This document shows positions 7,407-15,655 of a stretch of 16,166 bases of DNA, one piece after another; the first letter of the stretch is position 1; each line of letters begins with the position of its first letter. A program made the translations under genes and the position numbers. The stretch comes from Halanaerobiales bacterium (GTDB lineage: Bacteria; Bacillota_F; Halanaerobiia; Halanaerobiales; DTU029), in NCBI GenBank assembly GCA_016278415.1, contig JADQBV010000183.1, positions 1-16,166 of the forward strand, in the 5' to 3' direction. The notes below the pieces were generated by a model that was not told where the DNA came from, did not search any database, and worked only from the letters and a program-made list of their open reading frames with translations.

Positions 7407-8195
7407 GTGTTGTATCTTGAGTATATAAAAAAGGCCTTTCAGCAAAGATTTGCTTATCGTGTAAATTTTTTTCTTACGACTATAGCAAATCTCTTAATGG
7501 TATTTATTCAGGTAAATGTATGGCAGGCCCTTTTTCAAACAAATCGAACAGTTAATGGTATAATGCTGACTGACATGATTAATTTTGTTATCTTGAATTT
7601 GTTCATAAATTCACTATCAAATACAGATATTGGGACAACTATGGGTAATAGAATTAATTCTGGTGAAATAGTCAATGATTTTATAAAACCAATAAATCTT
7701 AAATTATACTTTATATCAGAGGATTTTGGAGGAAAACTTTTTCAGGTCATTTTTACTATTATTCCTACCTGTATAATTGCATCTTATATATGGGGGTTTA
7801 GTTTGCCTGACTTTGATTTCCGTTTCCTAATTTTTTTAATAACTGTACTCAATGGTGTGATTATTATGTACAATTTGAATTATATACTGGGTATGTTAGC
7901 CTTTTGGCTAAAGAACTCCTGGTATGTAAATTGGTATCTAGGTGCGGTAACTAAGCTTTTTGGTGGTACCCTTGTTCCCTTATGGTTTTATCCTGATTTC
8001 TTATATAAAATAAGTATCTATCTCCCCTTTCGCTTAATTGCCTTTGAGCCAATAAACATTTATTTAAAGAAGATATCTATACAGGAATCAATATCAATAT
8101 TGTATTTACAGTTTTTCTGGATTTTAACCTTATTTATTATCGAGAGATTTATATGGATTAAGGCACAAAAAAAGATTACTATTTTTGGAGGATAA
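7407..8195 (+). CDS. ABC-2 type exporter permease (COG4587-like), first of a pair
   Basis: A 262-residue integral membrane protein with about six hydrophobic segments: for example FFLTTIANLLMVFIQV near the N-terminus, IIPTCIIASYIWGF, LNGVIIMYNLNYILGML and ILTLFIIERF at the end. There is no periplasmic domain. The short basic N-terminus LEYIKKAFQQRFAYR and the overall plan fit the uncharacterised ABC-2 permeases that occur as permease-permease-ATPase triplets. The start is a GTG with GGTGAT five bases upstream; a TTG one codon later is an alternative. The next permease starts one base after this stop, implying coupled translation and assembly as a heterodimer. It should export a small molecule or lipid-like substrate. 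Related triplets have been tied to drug or viologen export, but the substrate here is unknown. Confidence 0.82.
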   Translation: MLYLEYIKKAFQQRFAYRVNFFLTTIANLLMVFIQVNVWQALFQTNRTVNGIMLTDMINFVILNLFINSLSNTDIGTTMGNRINSGEIVNDFIKPINLKLYFISEDFGGKLFQVIFTIIPTCIIASYIWGFSLPDFDFRFLIFLITVLNGVIIMYNLNYILGMLAFWLKNSWYVNWYLGAVTKLFGGTLVPLWFYPDFLYKISIYLPFRLIAFEPINIYLKKISIQESISILYLQFFWILTLFIIERFIWIKAQKKITIFGG

Positions 8196-8196
8196 T

Positions 8197-9000
8197 ATGT
8201 ATTACATAAGTTTATATATTGAATTTGTTAAGATCAGAATACAGTCTGTCGCAGAATATAGGGGTTCCTTTATTTCTGGGGCTATTGCTCAATTTATATC
8301 ATATGGAGCAGAATTCTTAATAATCTGGATTATGATCAATCAATTTAAGACAATTGGAGCATGGGGACCTTTTGAGGTGATGTTTCTATATGCAATCAAT
8401 CTTTTTTCCTATGGTGTTGCTGGTTTTTTCTTTTTCAATCTATCACAGGAATTACCTGTTTTAATCAGGACAGGGGGCTTTGATGAAGTAATGATCAGAC
8501 CTTTAAATAGTCTTTTATATTTAATAACACGTAGTTTTAACACTGCATATGTTAGTCATCTATCACTATCAATTATTACTATATTAATATGCCTTTATAA
8601 TCTGGGAGTAAGTATCAATTTTGCAAATATAGTTATATTGCTAATTATAATTTTAAGTGGGGCTTTGATACAGGGAGCAGCCTTTTTAATTACAACTATT
8701 CCTGTATTTTGGGTTGTTGAGAATCAAGGTTTGACAAGATTTCTATTATGGAATTTGAAGGAGTTCATACGTTATCCTTTATCTATTTATAATAGATTTA
8801 TCCAAGTATTACTTACATTACTAATACCATATGGATTTATAAGTTTTTATCCTGCCCAATATTTCTTGAATAAAGATGATTTCCTCATTTTCCACCCAAT
8901 TATTCAATATTTGTCACCACTGGTGGGGTTAATATTAATGACAATAGCCGTTCTTTTCTGGAATCTTGCTATTAAACACTATAAAAGTACTGGTTCCTAA
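8197..9000 (+). CDS. ABC-2 type exporter permease (COG3694-like), second of a pair
   Basis: A 267-residue membrane protein with about six hydrophobic segments, including AEFLIIWIMI, LLIIILSGALIQGAAFLI and VGLILMTIAVLFWNLAI. A conserved-looking loop, GGFDEVMIRPLNSLLYLI, parallels the equivalent loop GEIVNDFIKPINLKLYFI of the previous permease, so the two are probably diverged partners. The ATG at 8197 is chosen because GGAGGAT lies just upstream. A TTG 12 bases earlier is in frame but falls before the ribosome binding site. The first permease ends one base before this gene and the ATPase begins 50 bases after it. Together they should form one exporter with two different half-pores. Confidence 0.82.
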   Translation: MYYISLYIEFVKIRIQSVAEYRGSFISGAIAQFISYGAEFLIIWIMINQFKTIGAWGPFEVMFLYAINLFSYGVAGFFFFNLSQELPVLIRTGGFDEVMIRPLNSLLYLITRSFNTAYVSHLSLSIITILICLYNLGVSINFANIVILLIIILSGALIQGAAFLITTIPVFWVVENQGLTRFLLWNLKEFIRYPLSIYNRFIQVLLTLLIPYGFISFYPAQYFLNKDDFLIFHPIIQYLSPLVGLILMTIAVLFWNLAIKHYKSTGS

Positions 9001-9050
9001 TCTGGAAAATATAAGAACTCAATATATATAAATTTAGGTGAGGTGATAAC

Positions 9051-10037
9051 ATGGCTTTTATTGAGGTAAAAAATTTATCAAAGTATTTTAAAGTATATAA
9101 AAGGGAAAAGGGCTTAAGTAGTTCTATAAAGTCTCTATTTAAAAGGAAGTACGAAGTGAAGAAAGCGATAGATGATATTTCTTTTTCAATAAAGAAAGGT
9201 GAGTTGGTTGGATATATTGGTCCAAATGGTGCCGGTAAATCTACAACAATAAAAACACTAGCTGGTATCTTACTACCCAGTACTGGGAAAGTGCTTGTAA
9301 ATGGCAAGGTACCCTATAAGAACAGGAAAGAAAATTCTATGAACATGGGGGTAGTATTTGGACAGAGATCACAACTTTACTGGGACCTTCCTATGGAAGA
9401 GACCTTTGATTTGTTCAGGAAAATGTATAAAATAGACGAAGGTAAGTTTAATGATAATTTGGAATTTTATGTAGAACTATTACAGATGAGTGATTTCCTT
9501 AGGAAACCTGTTAGAACTTTAAGCCTGGGACAGAAGATGAGGGCTAATCTAACTGCTGCTCTACTACATGACCCAGATGTTCTTTATCTTGATGAACCAA
9601 CGATTGGACTTGATGTAGTTGTCAAGAATAAGATCCGGAATTTTATTAAAGAGATAAACAAAGAAAAAAATACTACAGTTATTTTGACTACACATGATAT
9701 GGATGATATTGAACATATCTGTGATAGGTTAATAATGATAGATAATGGGAAAATAATATATGATGGATCATTGGATAATTTCAAGGAAAAGCACGGTCGT
9801 AAATATACAATAATGGTTCAATTTAACGAAAACAATATAAATATAGCAGATTCTCGATTAAATATAGCAAAAGATGAAGGACAGGTTAAATGGTTTACTT
9901 TTCTAAAAAACGAGATATCTGTTGCAGAAGCAGTTACCCAATTGACAAGGAAGTATGACATTATAGATTTAAGTATTTACGAACCTGAAACTGAGGATTT
10001 AGTCCGTAAAATATATGAGAGTGGTATGAATAGTTAA
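9051..10037 (+). CDS. ABC exporter ATPase (COG4586-like), partner of the two permeases
   Basis: A 328-residue nucleotide-binding subunit that powers the preceding permease pair. All ABC motifs are present: Walker A GPNGAGKST (57-65), Q-loop Gln105 in FGQRSQLYWDLP, signature LSLGQ (157-161), Walker B VLYLDEP (177-183), D-loop GLD (186-188) and H-loop His215. Two traits mark the COG4586 type: a long basic insert before the core (KREKGLSSSIKSLFKRKYEV, about 17-36) and the QRSQLYWDLP segment. The C-terminal 80 or so residues form an extra domain with no recognised motif. The ATG follows AGGTGAGGTGAT. A second ATPase gene begins 50 bases downstream with no terminator between, so the operon continues. 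Confidence 0.93.
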   Translation: MAFIEVKNLSKYFKVYKREKGLSSSIKSLFKRKYEVKKAIDDISFSIKKGELVGYIGPNGAGKSTTIKTLAGILLPSTGKVLVNGKVPYKNRKENSMNMGVVFGQRSQLYWDLPMEETFDLFRKMYKIDEGKFNDNLEFYVELLQMSDFLRKPVRTLSLGQKMRANLTAALLHDPDVLYLDEPTIGLDVVVKNKIRNFIKEINKEKNTTVILTTHDMDDIEHICDRLIMIDNGKIIYDGSLDNFKEKHGRKYTIMVQFNENNINIADSRLNIAKDEGQVKWFTFLKNEISVAEAVTQLTRKYDIIDLSIYEPETEDLVRKIYESGMNS

Positions 10038-10087
10038 AAAAGTTACTAACGTAATGCATAAGAATATATGTGGAGGTAGATAGAAAA

Positions 10088-10882
10088 ATGAAAGAAAAAA
10101 AATGTAATCCAGTTATAACAATAAATGGACTAAAAAAAAGTTATGATAATAATGAAGTACTAAAGGGTATTAATCTTAAAATAAACCCAGGAGAGATAAT
10201 TGGATATATTGGTCCTAATGGTGCAGGTAAGAGTACTACTGTTAAAATAATGTTAGGGATAATCGAAGACTATCAGGGTACAGTAAAGGTTTTTGGTAAA
10301 GATATTGCTGAAAGTGGAGTTGACTATAAAAAGAGGATTGGATATGTACCAGAGATCGGCGAAATATATGAAAGCCTATCTGCATATGAATACTTGAGCT
10401 TTTTGGGACAGGTTTATGGAATGGAACTTGAGCAAGCAGATAAAAAAGCAAAAAAAATGATGAAGCTTTTTGGAATAGAAGATAGTTATCATGCACAGAT
10501 TTCATCCTATTCAAAGGGTATGAAACAGAAAGTCCTTATTATTGCAAGTATATTACATAACCCGGATATCTTGTTTTTAGATGAGCCTCTAAGTGGACTG
10601 GATGCAAACACTGTTATGATCTTTAAAGAAATATTAAATAAATTTGCTGAAAGTGGTAAAACTATTTTTTATTGTTCACATATTATGGAGGTTGTTGAAA
10701 AGATAAGTGACCGTATTTTATTAATTGATCAGGGTCAAATAGTGGCAGACGGAAGTTTTGAAGAATTAAAGTCAAAGAGTCGACAAGGCTCTTTGGAAGG
10801 TGTATTTAATAAATTAACAGGCTTTGACAAACATATAGAAATTGCCAGTGACATCCTCAATGTAATAGAGGATGTGGAATAA
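10088..10882 (+). CDS. ABC-2 transporter ATPase, partner of the large permease downstream
   Basis: A 264-residue ATPase of the CcmA/multidrug (COG1131) kind. Walker A GPNGAGKST (42-50), the Q-loop region GYVPEIGEIYE with Glu89 in place of the usual Gln, signature YSKGMKQK (141-148), Walker B ILFLDEP (161-167) and His198 are all visible. A glutamate at the Q-loop is common in this subfamily. The start chosen is ATG 10088, which has GGAGGT at 10072-10077. An in-frame GTG at 10070 precedes that site and is unlikely. The stop touches the ATG of the large permease, so the two are coupled and should form a second, distinct exporter in the same operon. The substrate is unknown. Confidence 0.92.
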   Translation: MKEKKCNPVITINGLKKSYDNNEVLKGINLKINPGEIIGYIGPNGAGKSTTVKIMLGIIEDYQGTVKVFGKDIAESGVDYKKRIGYVPEIGEIYESLSAYEYLSFLGQVYGMELEQADKKAKKMMKLFGIEDSYHAQISSYSKGMKQKVLIIASILHNPDILFLDEPLSGLDANTVMIFKEILNKFAESGKTIFYCSHIMEVVEKISDRILLIDQGQIVADGSFEELKSKSRQGSLEGVFNKLTGFDKHIEIASDILNVIEDVE

Positions 10883-12526
10883 ATGAAAAATTACCTTTCT
10901 TTAAAAATACTTGATAAGATTAAGTGGGTTTTTCAGCTCCTGGGTGTGGATTACCCAATGATGAGAAAAATACTCCAGGTTAAACTGGCTATGGATAGGA
11001 GACGGAGCTCGACAATTATAAATACTAATAAAGATAAAACAGATGATAATAATTATGGAAAAACCATGTTAATATATGTTTTTATCGGATTGATGTTTTT
11101 GGTATTCTTTTTTATACCAGCATCTATTTTTATAAGAATGACTTTTATTTTCGCTGTTTTAATCTTTATGGTTACATCTATTATGATATCTGATTTTTCC
11201 TCAGTGTTATTAGACTTAAAGGATAAAAACATTTTACTATCTAGACCTATTGATTCAAGAACCGTAAATGTCACAAAAATGGTACATATCTTTATCTACT
11301 TATTTATGATAACTATGGCATATATAACTCCTACAATAATAGCAGGGATTATTACTGAGGGTTTATTATTTGGGTTAATACTAATACTAGAATTATTCTT
11401 TATTCTGTGTATTATTATAGTCTTGACTTCATTTCTTTATGGTTTTATACTTCATTTCTTTGATGGAGAGAAGTTAAAGGATATTATTAATTATGTACAG
11501 ATAGGTATATCGATATTGCTTCTTATAAGTTATCAGTTTGTTGGAGATGCCTTTGAGATTTTTAATCAGGATATTGTTTTTAACCCTAGTTGGTGGGTAT
11601 TTTTATTACCTCCCGCCTGGTTTGCTGCACCTTTTCAATTGATACTAGGGAATGATAGTTCTTTGATTTATATTATTTTATCGATTTTTGCGATGATAAT
11701 ACCCATAGTAGGATTGCTACTATATAATAAAGCTATAACTCCATTTTTCGAAAGAAATCTTTCCAAGATGAGTAATAGTTCTGGTAGAAAAGCAAGGTTT
11801 TTATATTTAAGAGATAGAGTGACTTTTAAAATAAGTAGGTATTTTTGTAATTCAAGAATGGAGAATATATTTTTACGTTTTTATCGAAATATATTATCAC
11901 AGGATAGGAGATTAAAATTATCCATTTCTACTACAATAGGATTATCCGTGATATTTCCCTTTATATTTTTAAAAGATAAGATAGACTTTAATTCACTTAG
12001 TAATTCTATGGAAACATTATCACAAGGGAATAGTTATTTGTGGTTATACTCTTCCATAATATTTTTAGCTACCATAGTTTCTATTATTAGTTATAGTGAT
12101 GATTATAAGGGAGCCTGGATATACAGGGTTTTACCGATAGAGAGTTATTCTATGCTCAGTAAACTGCGGGTAAAAGTTGTCTTACTAAAATATGCTCTGC
12201 CTTTAATAATTGTTATTGGTTCTTTATTTATCTCATTTTTTGGAGTACACATATGGGTTGATTTGTTATTGATGCTGAGTAATTTAGTTTTATTGACAAC
12301 AATTATAGCTAGAGATCATCTTGATGTGTTGCCATTTTCAATTGAATTAAAGCCTCAAAAAGATTCTTCTAAGTCAACAACTATGATATTTGCATCATTA
12401 TTAATAGGTGGATTACTTGCTGGGCTTCATATTCTCTTAAAGTATCTGGGTTATTCATTATGGTTTAATATTATATTTACTGTTATAGTAACCATTATGT
12501 TATGGAAGAGATTATTTAAGGATTGA
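10883..12526 (+). CDS. Large ABC-2 exporter permease (putative ABC_tran_2-like family)
   Basis: A 547-residue membrane protein. After a basic cytosolic N-terminus (about 50 residues) come clusters of hydrophobic segments around 60-110, 130-190, 205-285, 350-400 and 430-540. That gives roughly twelve segments, consistent with one polypeptide replacing a pair of six-helix permeases. The motif SSVLLDLKDKNILLSRPIDSRTV is typical of ABC-2 permeases in which the cytosolic loop after the second helix contacts the ATPase; a second such pattern (DYKGAWIYRVLPIESYSMLSK) lies in the C-terminal half. Stop and start with the preceding ATPase are directly adjacent. It probably ends the operon, as an AT-rich hairpin lies about 175 bases further on. 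The family assignment is from architecture; no substrate can be inferred. Confidence 0.82.
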   Translation: MKNYLSLKILDKIKWVFQLLGVDYPMMRKILQVKLAMDRRRSSTIINTNKDKTDDNNYGKTMLIYVFIGLMFLVFFFIPASIFIRMTFIFAVLIFMVTSIMISDFSSVLLDLKDKNILLSRPIDSRTVNVTKMVHIFIYLFMITMAYITPTIIAGIITEGLLFGLILILELFFILCIIIVLTSFLYGFILHFFDGEKLKDIINYVQIGISILLLISYQFVGDAFEIFNQDIVFNPSWWVFLLPPAWFAAPFQLILGNDSSLIYIILSIFAMIIPIVGLLLYNKAITPFFERNLSKMSNSSGRKARFLYLRDRVTFKISRYFCNSRMENIFLRFYRNILSQDRRLKLSISTTIGLSVIFPFIFLKDKIDFNSLSNSMETLSQGNSYLWLYSSIIFLATIVSIISYSDDYKGAWIYRVLPIESYSMLSKLRVKVVLLKYALPLIIVIGSLFISFFGVHIWVDLLLMLSNLVLLTTIIARDHLDVLPFSIELKPQKDSSKSTTMIFASLLIGGLLAGLHILLKYLGYSLWFNIIFTVIVTIMLWKRLFKD

Positions 12527-12701
12527 TTAAAAATATATAGTATTGTGATTAGGAAATTCTAAAAAATAAGTAGAAATCCATTAAAGGAGTTAAGCAGAGA
12601 CAAGAAAAAAATATTGTAAGTTGTAAGTGGGTAGTGTATATGTTTGTGTTATATGAAATAATTTGATATCCTTATATTAGGTAGTAATAATTATTATTAG
12701 T

Positions 12702-12736
12702 AAAACTAGAATTTTTTAATTAAGCTTTTAGTTTTT
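12702..12736 (+). terminator. Possible AT-rich terminator of the ABC operon
   Basis: AAAACTAGAA (12702-12711) can pair with TTTTAGTTTT (12726-12735) over ten pairs, one of them G-U, around a 14-base loop, ending in a short T run. The stem is almost all A-T, so it is weak. Its right arm overlaps the left copy of the 8-bp duplication flanking the adjacent MITE. The insertion therefore landed in or at this structure. The region 12527-12701 has no convincing gene; AAAGGAG at about 12583 has no start codon after it. Confidence 0.35.
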
Positions 12737-12737
12737 C
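12730..12737 (+). repeat. Left target-site duplication of the MITE
   Basis: AGTTTTTC lies directly outside the left terminal inverted repeat and is repeated exactly directly outside the right one (12979-12986). An exact 8-bp match at precisely the ends of the inverted repeats is what transposition would leave. Confidence 0.8.
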
Positions 12738-12978
12738 GGATCATCTCCATAACCGTTGGTAATACACCTAGATATTTTGCTATTTAACTGAATGAATTTA
12801 AAAAGTCTCCAGTTACGACTGAATGCAAGAAGCTGGTTAACAAAATTTTGTCTGAGCGATAGCGAGTTTAATTTTGTTGCTTCTTAATTGAAAGAGTAAC
12901 TGGGGTTTAGACTTTTTCATGAATGAAGTAATAGCAAAATTGTCGGACATTTCCCACCAACGGAAAAGGAGAAGAACC
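12738..12978. mobile_element. MITE-like non-autonomous element, ISL3-type ends suspected
   Basis: A 241-base element with no coding capacity. Its two ends are 23-bp inverted repeats starting GG (GGATCATCTCC at left, GGTTCTTCTCC at right, both running into CCGTTGGT), matching at 18 of 23 positions. It is flanked by an exact 8-bp duplication. Complementarity continues inward almost to the centre: ATTTTGCTATT (12774-12784) with 12930-12940, AAAAAGTCT (12800-12808) with 12909-12917, CCAGTTAC (12809-12816) with 12896-12903, AAGAAGC (12827-12833) with 12879-12885, and AACAAAATT (12839-12847) with 12870-12878. The central loop contains GAGCGATAGCGAG. A GG start and 8-bp duplications are features of the ISL3 family; that parentage is inference, and no transposase is in the window. 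It lies about 110 bases upstream of the cotransporter gene. Confidence 0.75.
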
Positions 12979-12986
12979 AGTTTTTC
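12979..12986 (+). repeat. Right target-site duplication of the MITE
   Basis: An exact second copy of AGTTTTTC (first copy 12730-12737), starting at the base after the right terminal inverted repeat. Confidence 0.8.
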
Positions 12987-13084
12987 TAATTATATAGTGA
13001 TTATATGTGTTTTAGAAGAATTTGGGATAATCATAATGACATTCAAAATATAAAGATATCAAAATTATTAAGGAGTTGATTACA

Positions 13085-15316
13085 TTGACTAATTCTGGAG
13101 AAGAAGTCGAGAGAACTGGAAGTAAGACATTAGAAGAGCAGGCAAAAGGACAGCAGCAGAGGAAAAAGTTTGGGACTATTTCAGGTGTATTCATCCCTAC
13201 CTTATTAACTATTCTTGGGGTTATTATGTTTCTACGTGAGGGTTGGGTAGTTGGAAATGCAGGATTATTAGGCTCCTGGTTAGTTATTGTAGTAGCATTT
13301 ACAATAACAGCATGTACGGCTCTTTCTTTATCATCTATAATAACTAATATACGTGTAGGGGCAGGGGGCGCATTTTCTGTAATTTCTCAATCCCTGGGAC
13401 TTGAGGTCGGGGGTAGTATTGGTGTCCCACTGTATTTGTCACAGACATTGGCAGTTGCTATGTACATATTTGGTTTTCGTAGTGGTTGGTTGTGGATATT
13501 TCCTACTCATTCCCCCTTATTAGTAGACCTTACAGTCTTTCTAGCGATTTTTCTTATTGCCTATATAAGTGCTGGTTTTGCCTTTAAAATTCAATATGTA
13601 ATTTTGGGAATCATTGTGGCAGCATTAATCTCAGTTGGCTGGGCAGCTGCTACTGGTTCTATGCAATATTCTATTGACTGGTGGGGCAGTTTTTCCGGTT
13701 CAATGGAAAGTGGTTTTTCAGGTATTGGATTTTGGGTAGTCTTTGCAGTATTTTTCCCTGCATCAACTGGAATAATGGCTGGTGCCAATATGTCAGGTGA
13801 TTTAGAGAATCCTAGAAAAAATATACCGATTGGTACCTTAAGTGCTATAGCCTTAAGTTTAGTTATTTATCTTGCCCTTGCATATTGGCTATCTCGTTCT
13901 GCAACTACTTCTGAACTTTTAAATAATTATACTGTAATGATTGATAAAGCAGCATGGGGACCTGCAGTAATTGCTGGTCTATTAGGGGCGACTTTCTCTT
14001 CTGGGCTTTCTTCTATTGTTGGTGCTCCAAGAATTCTTCAGGCATTAGGGGAACATAATATATTACCTAAAGGTAGTTGGTTTGCCAAGAAGACCAATAA
14101 GGGCGAGCCTAGAAATGCCCTTTTCCTAACAGCAGCTATAGTACTAGGGGCATTAATGTTAAGGGATTTGAATATGATAGCACCTCTAATCACTATGTTC
14201 TTTCTATTAACATATACAATGATAAATGTAGTTGTACTATTAGAACAATATTTAGATTTAATTAGTTTTCGCCCAATGTTTAAAATTCCACTAATAATAT
14301 CACTTCTGGGGGCAGTGGGATGTATTTTCGCCATGTTTATTATTAACCCAGTCTTTAGTATAGTATCAATATTGATAGTCTTACTAATCCATGCTTACCT
14401 TATAAAAAGGCATTTAAAGGCACCTTTTGGTGATGTTCGTAGTGGATTATTTGTAGCAGTAGCCGAGTGGGCAGCACAAAAAGTTCATGATATGACATCT
14501 TCAAATGAAAGAACCTGGAAGGTAAATTTATTATTGCCTGTGGCAGACAGTAAGTGGTTAGAAAGGTCCTATGATTTCATAAGGGATTTGTCTTATCCAA
14601 AAGGATCTATCAAGGCAGTAGGGTTAACTGATAGAGGAGATAAAGAGAAGCTATTTGACATATTACCTGGCTTTATCGATACAGTTCGGAATGATAATAT
14701 ATTTGCCTCATGGACTGTTATTACCGCTTCAGAATTTAATGAAAACTTGAAAGCTGGAATACAGACTTTAGGTGGATCTTTCTTTAAACCAAATAATATT
14801 TTGTTAAGAATGCCACCAAAAAATCAAGAAATAGAAGAAGAAATTAAGGGTGTAATCAAGATTTGTCATGAAAATGATATTGGTGTCTTATTATTAGATG
14901 AAGATGAAGATAAATATATGGGAGAGAAGGCTAACATCAATGTCTGGTTCCAGAATAATGGACCTGAATGGAAGTTAGATATGGATCTTGATAATCAAGA
15001 TCTTGCTTTATTAATTGCTTATAAGTTTAAAATTAATTGGCAGGCAAATCTAAGAATGGTAGCCGAGGTACAGGATGAGGATAATAAAAAAATAGCTGGC
15101 GGATTTTTAAACCTTGCAGCTGAAACAGGTCGTATAGCAAATGCTAAGTATTTTGTTACTATGCCTGGTGATCATGATGAAGTTCCTGATGCTGACCTGC
15201 AAATCTTACCATTTCCCGAAGAAGTGGATTTTTCAGAGCTAAGGAAATATAAGAAGGAATTCAATACATCATGTCTCTTTGCTCTTGATTCTGGTCAAGA
15301 GAGAGCGCTTGCGTAG
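13085..15316 (+). CDS. Cation-chloride cotransporter homologue (SLC12-like, APC superfamily)
   Basis: A 743-residue membrane transporter expected to move Cl- together with Na+ and/or K+. A short polar N-terminus leads into about twelve membrane segments (about 30-440). These include GVFIPTLLTILGVIMFLREGWVVG, which matches the first helix of eukaryotic NKCC/KCC proteins, GIMAGANMSGDLENPRKNIPIGT, and the SS..GAPRILQALGEHNILP loop. A cytosolic C-terminal domain of about 270 residues follows, as in SLC12 proteins. AAGGAG at 13070-13075 with a 9-base gap points to TTG 13085 as start; a TTG at 13076 directly abuts the ribosome binding site and is rejected. The MITE lies about 100 bases upstream. 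A role in osmotic ion balance is inferred; amino-acid transport by another APC branch is the less likely alternative. Confidence 0.88.
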   Translation: MTNSGEEVERTGSKTLEEQAKGQQQRKKFGTISGVFIPTLLTILGVIMFLREGWVVGNAGLLGSWLVIVVAFTITACTALSLSSIITNIRVGAGGAFSVISQSLGLEVGGSIGVPLYLSQTLAVAMYIFGFRSGWLWIFPTHSPLLVDLTVFLAIFLIAYISAGFAFKIQYVILGIIVAALISVGWAAATGSMQYSIDWWGSFSGSMESGFSGIGFWVVFAVFFPASTGIMAGANMSGDLENPRKNIPIGTLSAIALSLVIYLALAYWLSRSATTSELLNNYTVMIDKAAWGPAVIAGLLGATFSSGLSSIVGAPRILQALGEHNILPKGSWFAKKTNKGEPRNALFLTAAIVLGALMLRDLNMIAPLITMFFLLTYTMINVVVLLEQYLDLISFRPMFKIPLIISLLGAVGCIFAMFIINPVFSIVSILIVLLIHAYLIKRHLKAPFGDVRSGLFVAVAEWAAQKVHDMTSSNERTWKVNLLLPVADSKWLERSYDFIRDLSYPKGSIKAVGLTDRGDKEKLFDILPGFIDTVRNDNIFASWTVITASEFNENLKAGIQTLGGSFFKPNNILLRMPPKNQEIEEEIKGVIKICHENDIGVLLLDEDEDKYMGEKANINVWFQNNGPEWKLDMDLDNQDLALLIAYKFKINWQANLRMVAEVQDEDNKKIAGGFLNLAAETGRIANAKYFVTMPGDHDEVPDADLQILPFPEEVDFSELRKYKKEFNTSCLFALDSGQERALA

Positions 15317-15455
15317 AATAATAAATTAGTTAAGTACTTTATAACCATGGATATAAAGCAATAACAAAATACTTTAAGAAAGTTAAAACAGTTGATAGAT
15401 ACTTAGGATACTTAACTTTACCCACTTAAATAGGTTATAAATGGAGGATTAGCGG

Positions 15456-15491
15456 AACTATACCCGCCTAAATATTTAGGTGGGTATAGTT
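15456..15491. terminator. 36-base near-perfect palindrome, possible bidirectional terminator
   Basis: AACTATACCCGCCTAAAT (15456-15473) pairs fully with 15474-15491, with one G-U and no true mismatch; in practice it folds as a long stem with a small AT loop. It lies 140 bases after the cotransporter stop. No T run follows on either strand, so it may instead be a protein-binding palindrome. The rest of 15317-15655 holds an 8-bp inverted repeat (AAAGTTAA 15379-15386 with 15412-15419), a small stem around CCATGG (about 15338-15357), and no gene. Confidence 0.45.
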
Positions 15492-15538
15492 ATGTGTATT
15501 TATGTAATTAGCTATTATTTCATATTATATATGCAGGA

Positions 15539-15566
15539 CTGATAGATTAAATGAAGAATATATAAT
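15539..15566 (+). promoter_or_regulatory. Candidate promoter of the downstream ABC exporter
   Basis: A perfect TATAAT (15561-15566) lies 16 bases after CTGATA (15539-15544), which matches the -35 consensus at four of six positions. This would give a leader of about 85 bases before the ATG at 15656. The weak -35 and AT-rich background keep confidence low. Confidence 0.35.
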
Positions 15567-15655
15567 AACAAACGAAAATATAGGAGTAGATTTACTACAT
15601 AATTAGATTATTTTATTAGAATCGGAACTGTTTTTTACAAAAGGGGAGGAAGAAA

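Noticed and set aside
8972..9307. Minus-strand open frame across the start of the first ABC ATPase gene
   Set aside because: It lies opposite well-supported coding sequence with intact ABC motifs, has no family resemblance and no convincing ribosome binding site.
10070..10087. GTG start of the second ABC ATPase at 10070
   Set aside because: The GGAGGT at 10072-10077 overlaps this codon and is spaced correctly for the ATG at 10088.
12706..12784. A minus-strand open stretch reading like the C-terminus of a small protein (KYLGVLPTVMEMIRKTK)
   Set aside because: It spans the left MITE end and flank, has only about 24 codons between stops, no start with a ribosome binding site, and the pairing right arm does not conserve the frame.
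12753..12963. CRISPR array or riboswitch in the structured region before the cotransporter
   Set aside because: The repeats are inverted, not regularly spaced direct repeats, and the structure is fully explained by a palindromic element with target duplication.
14038..14334. Minus-strand open frame within the cotransporter gene
   Set aside because: It is opposite conserved transporter helices and its composition mirrors that sequence; nothing supports expression.
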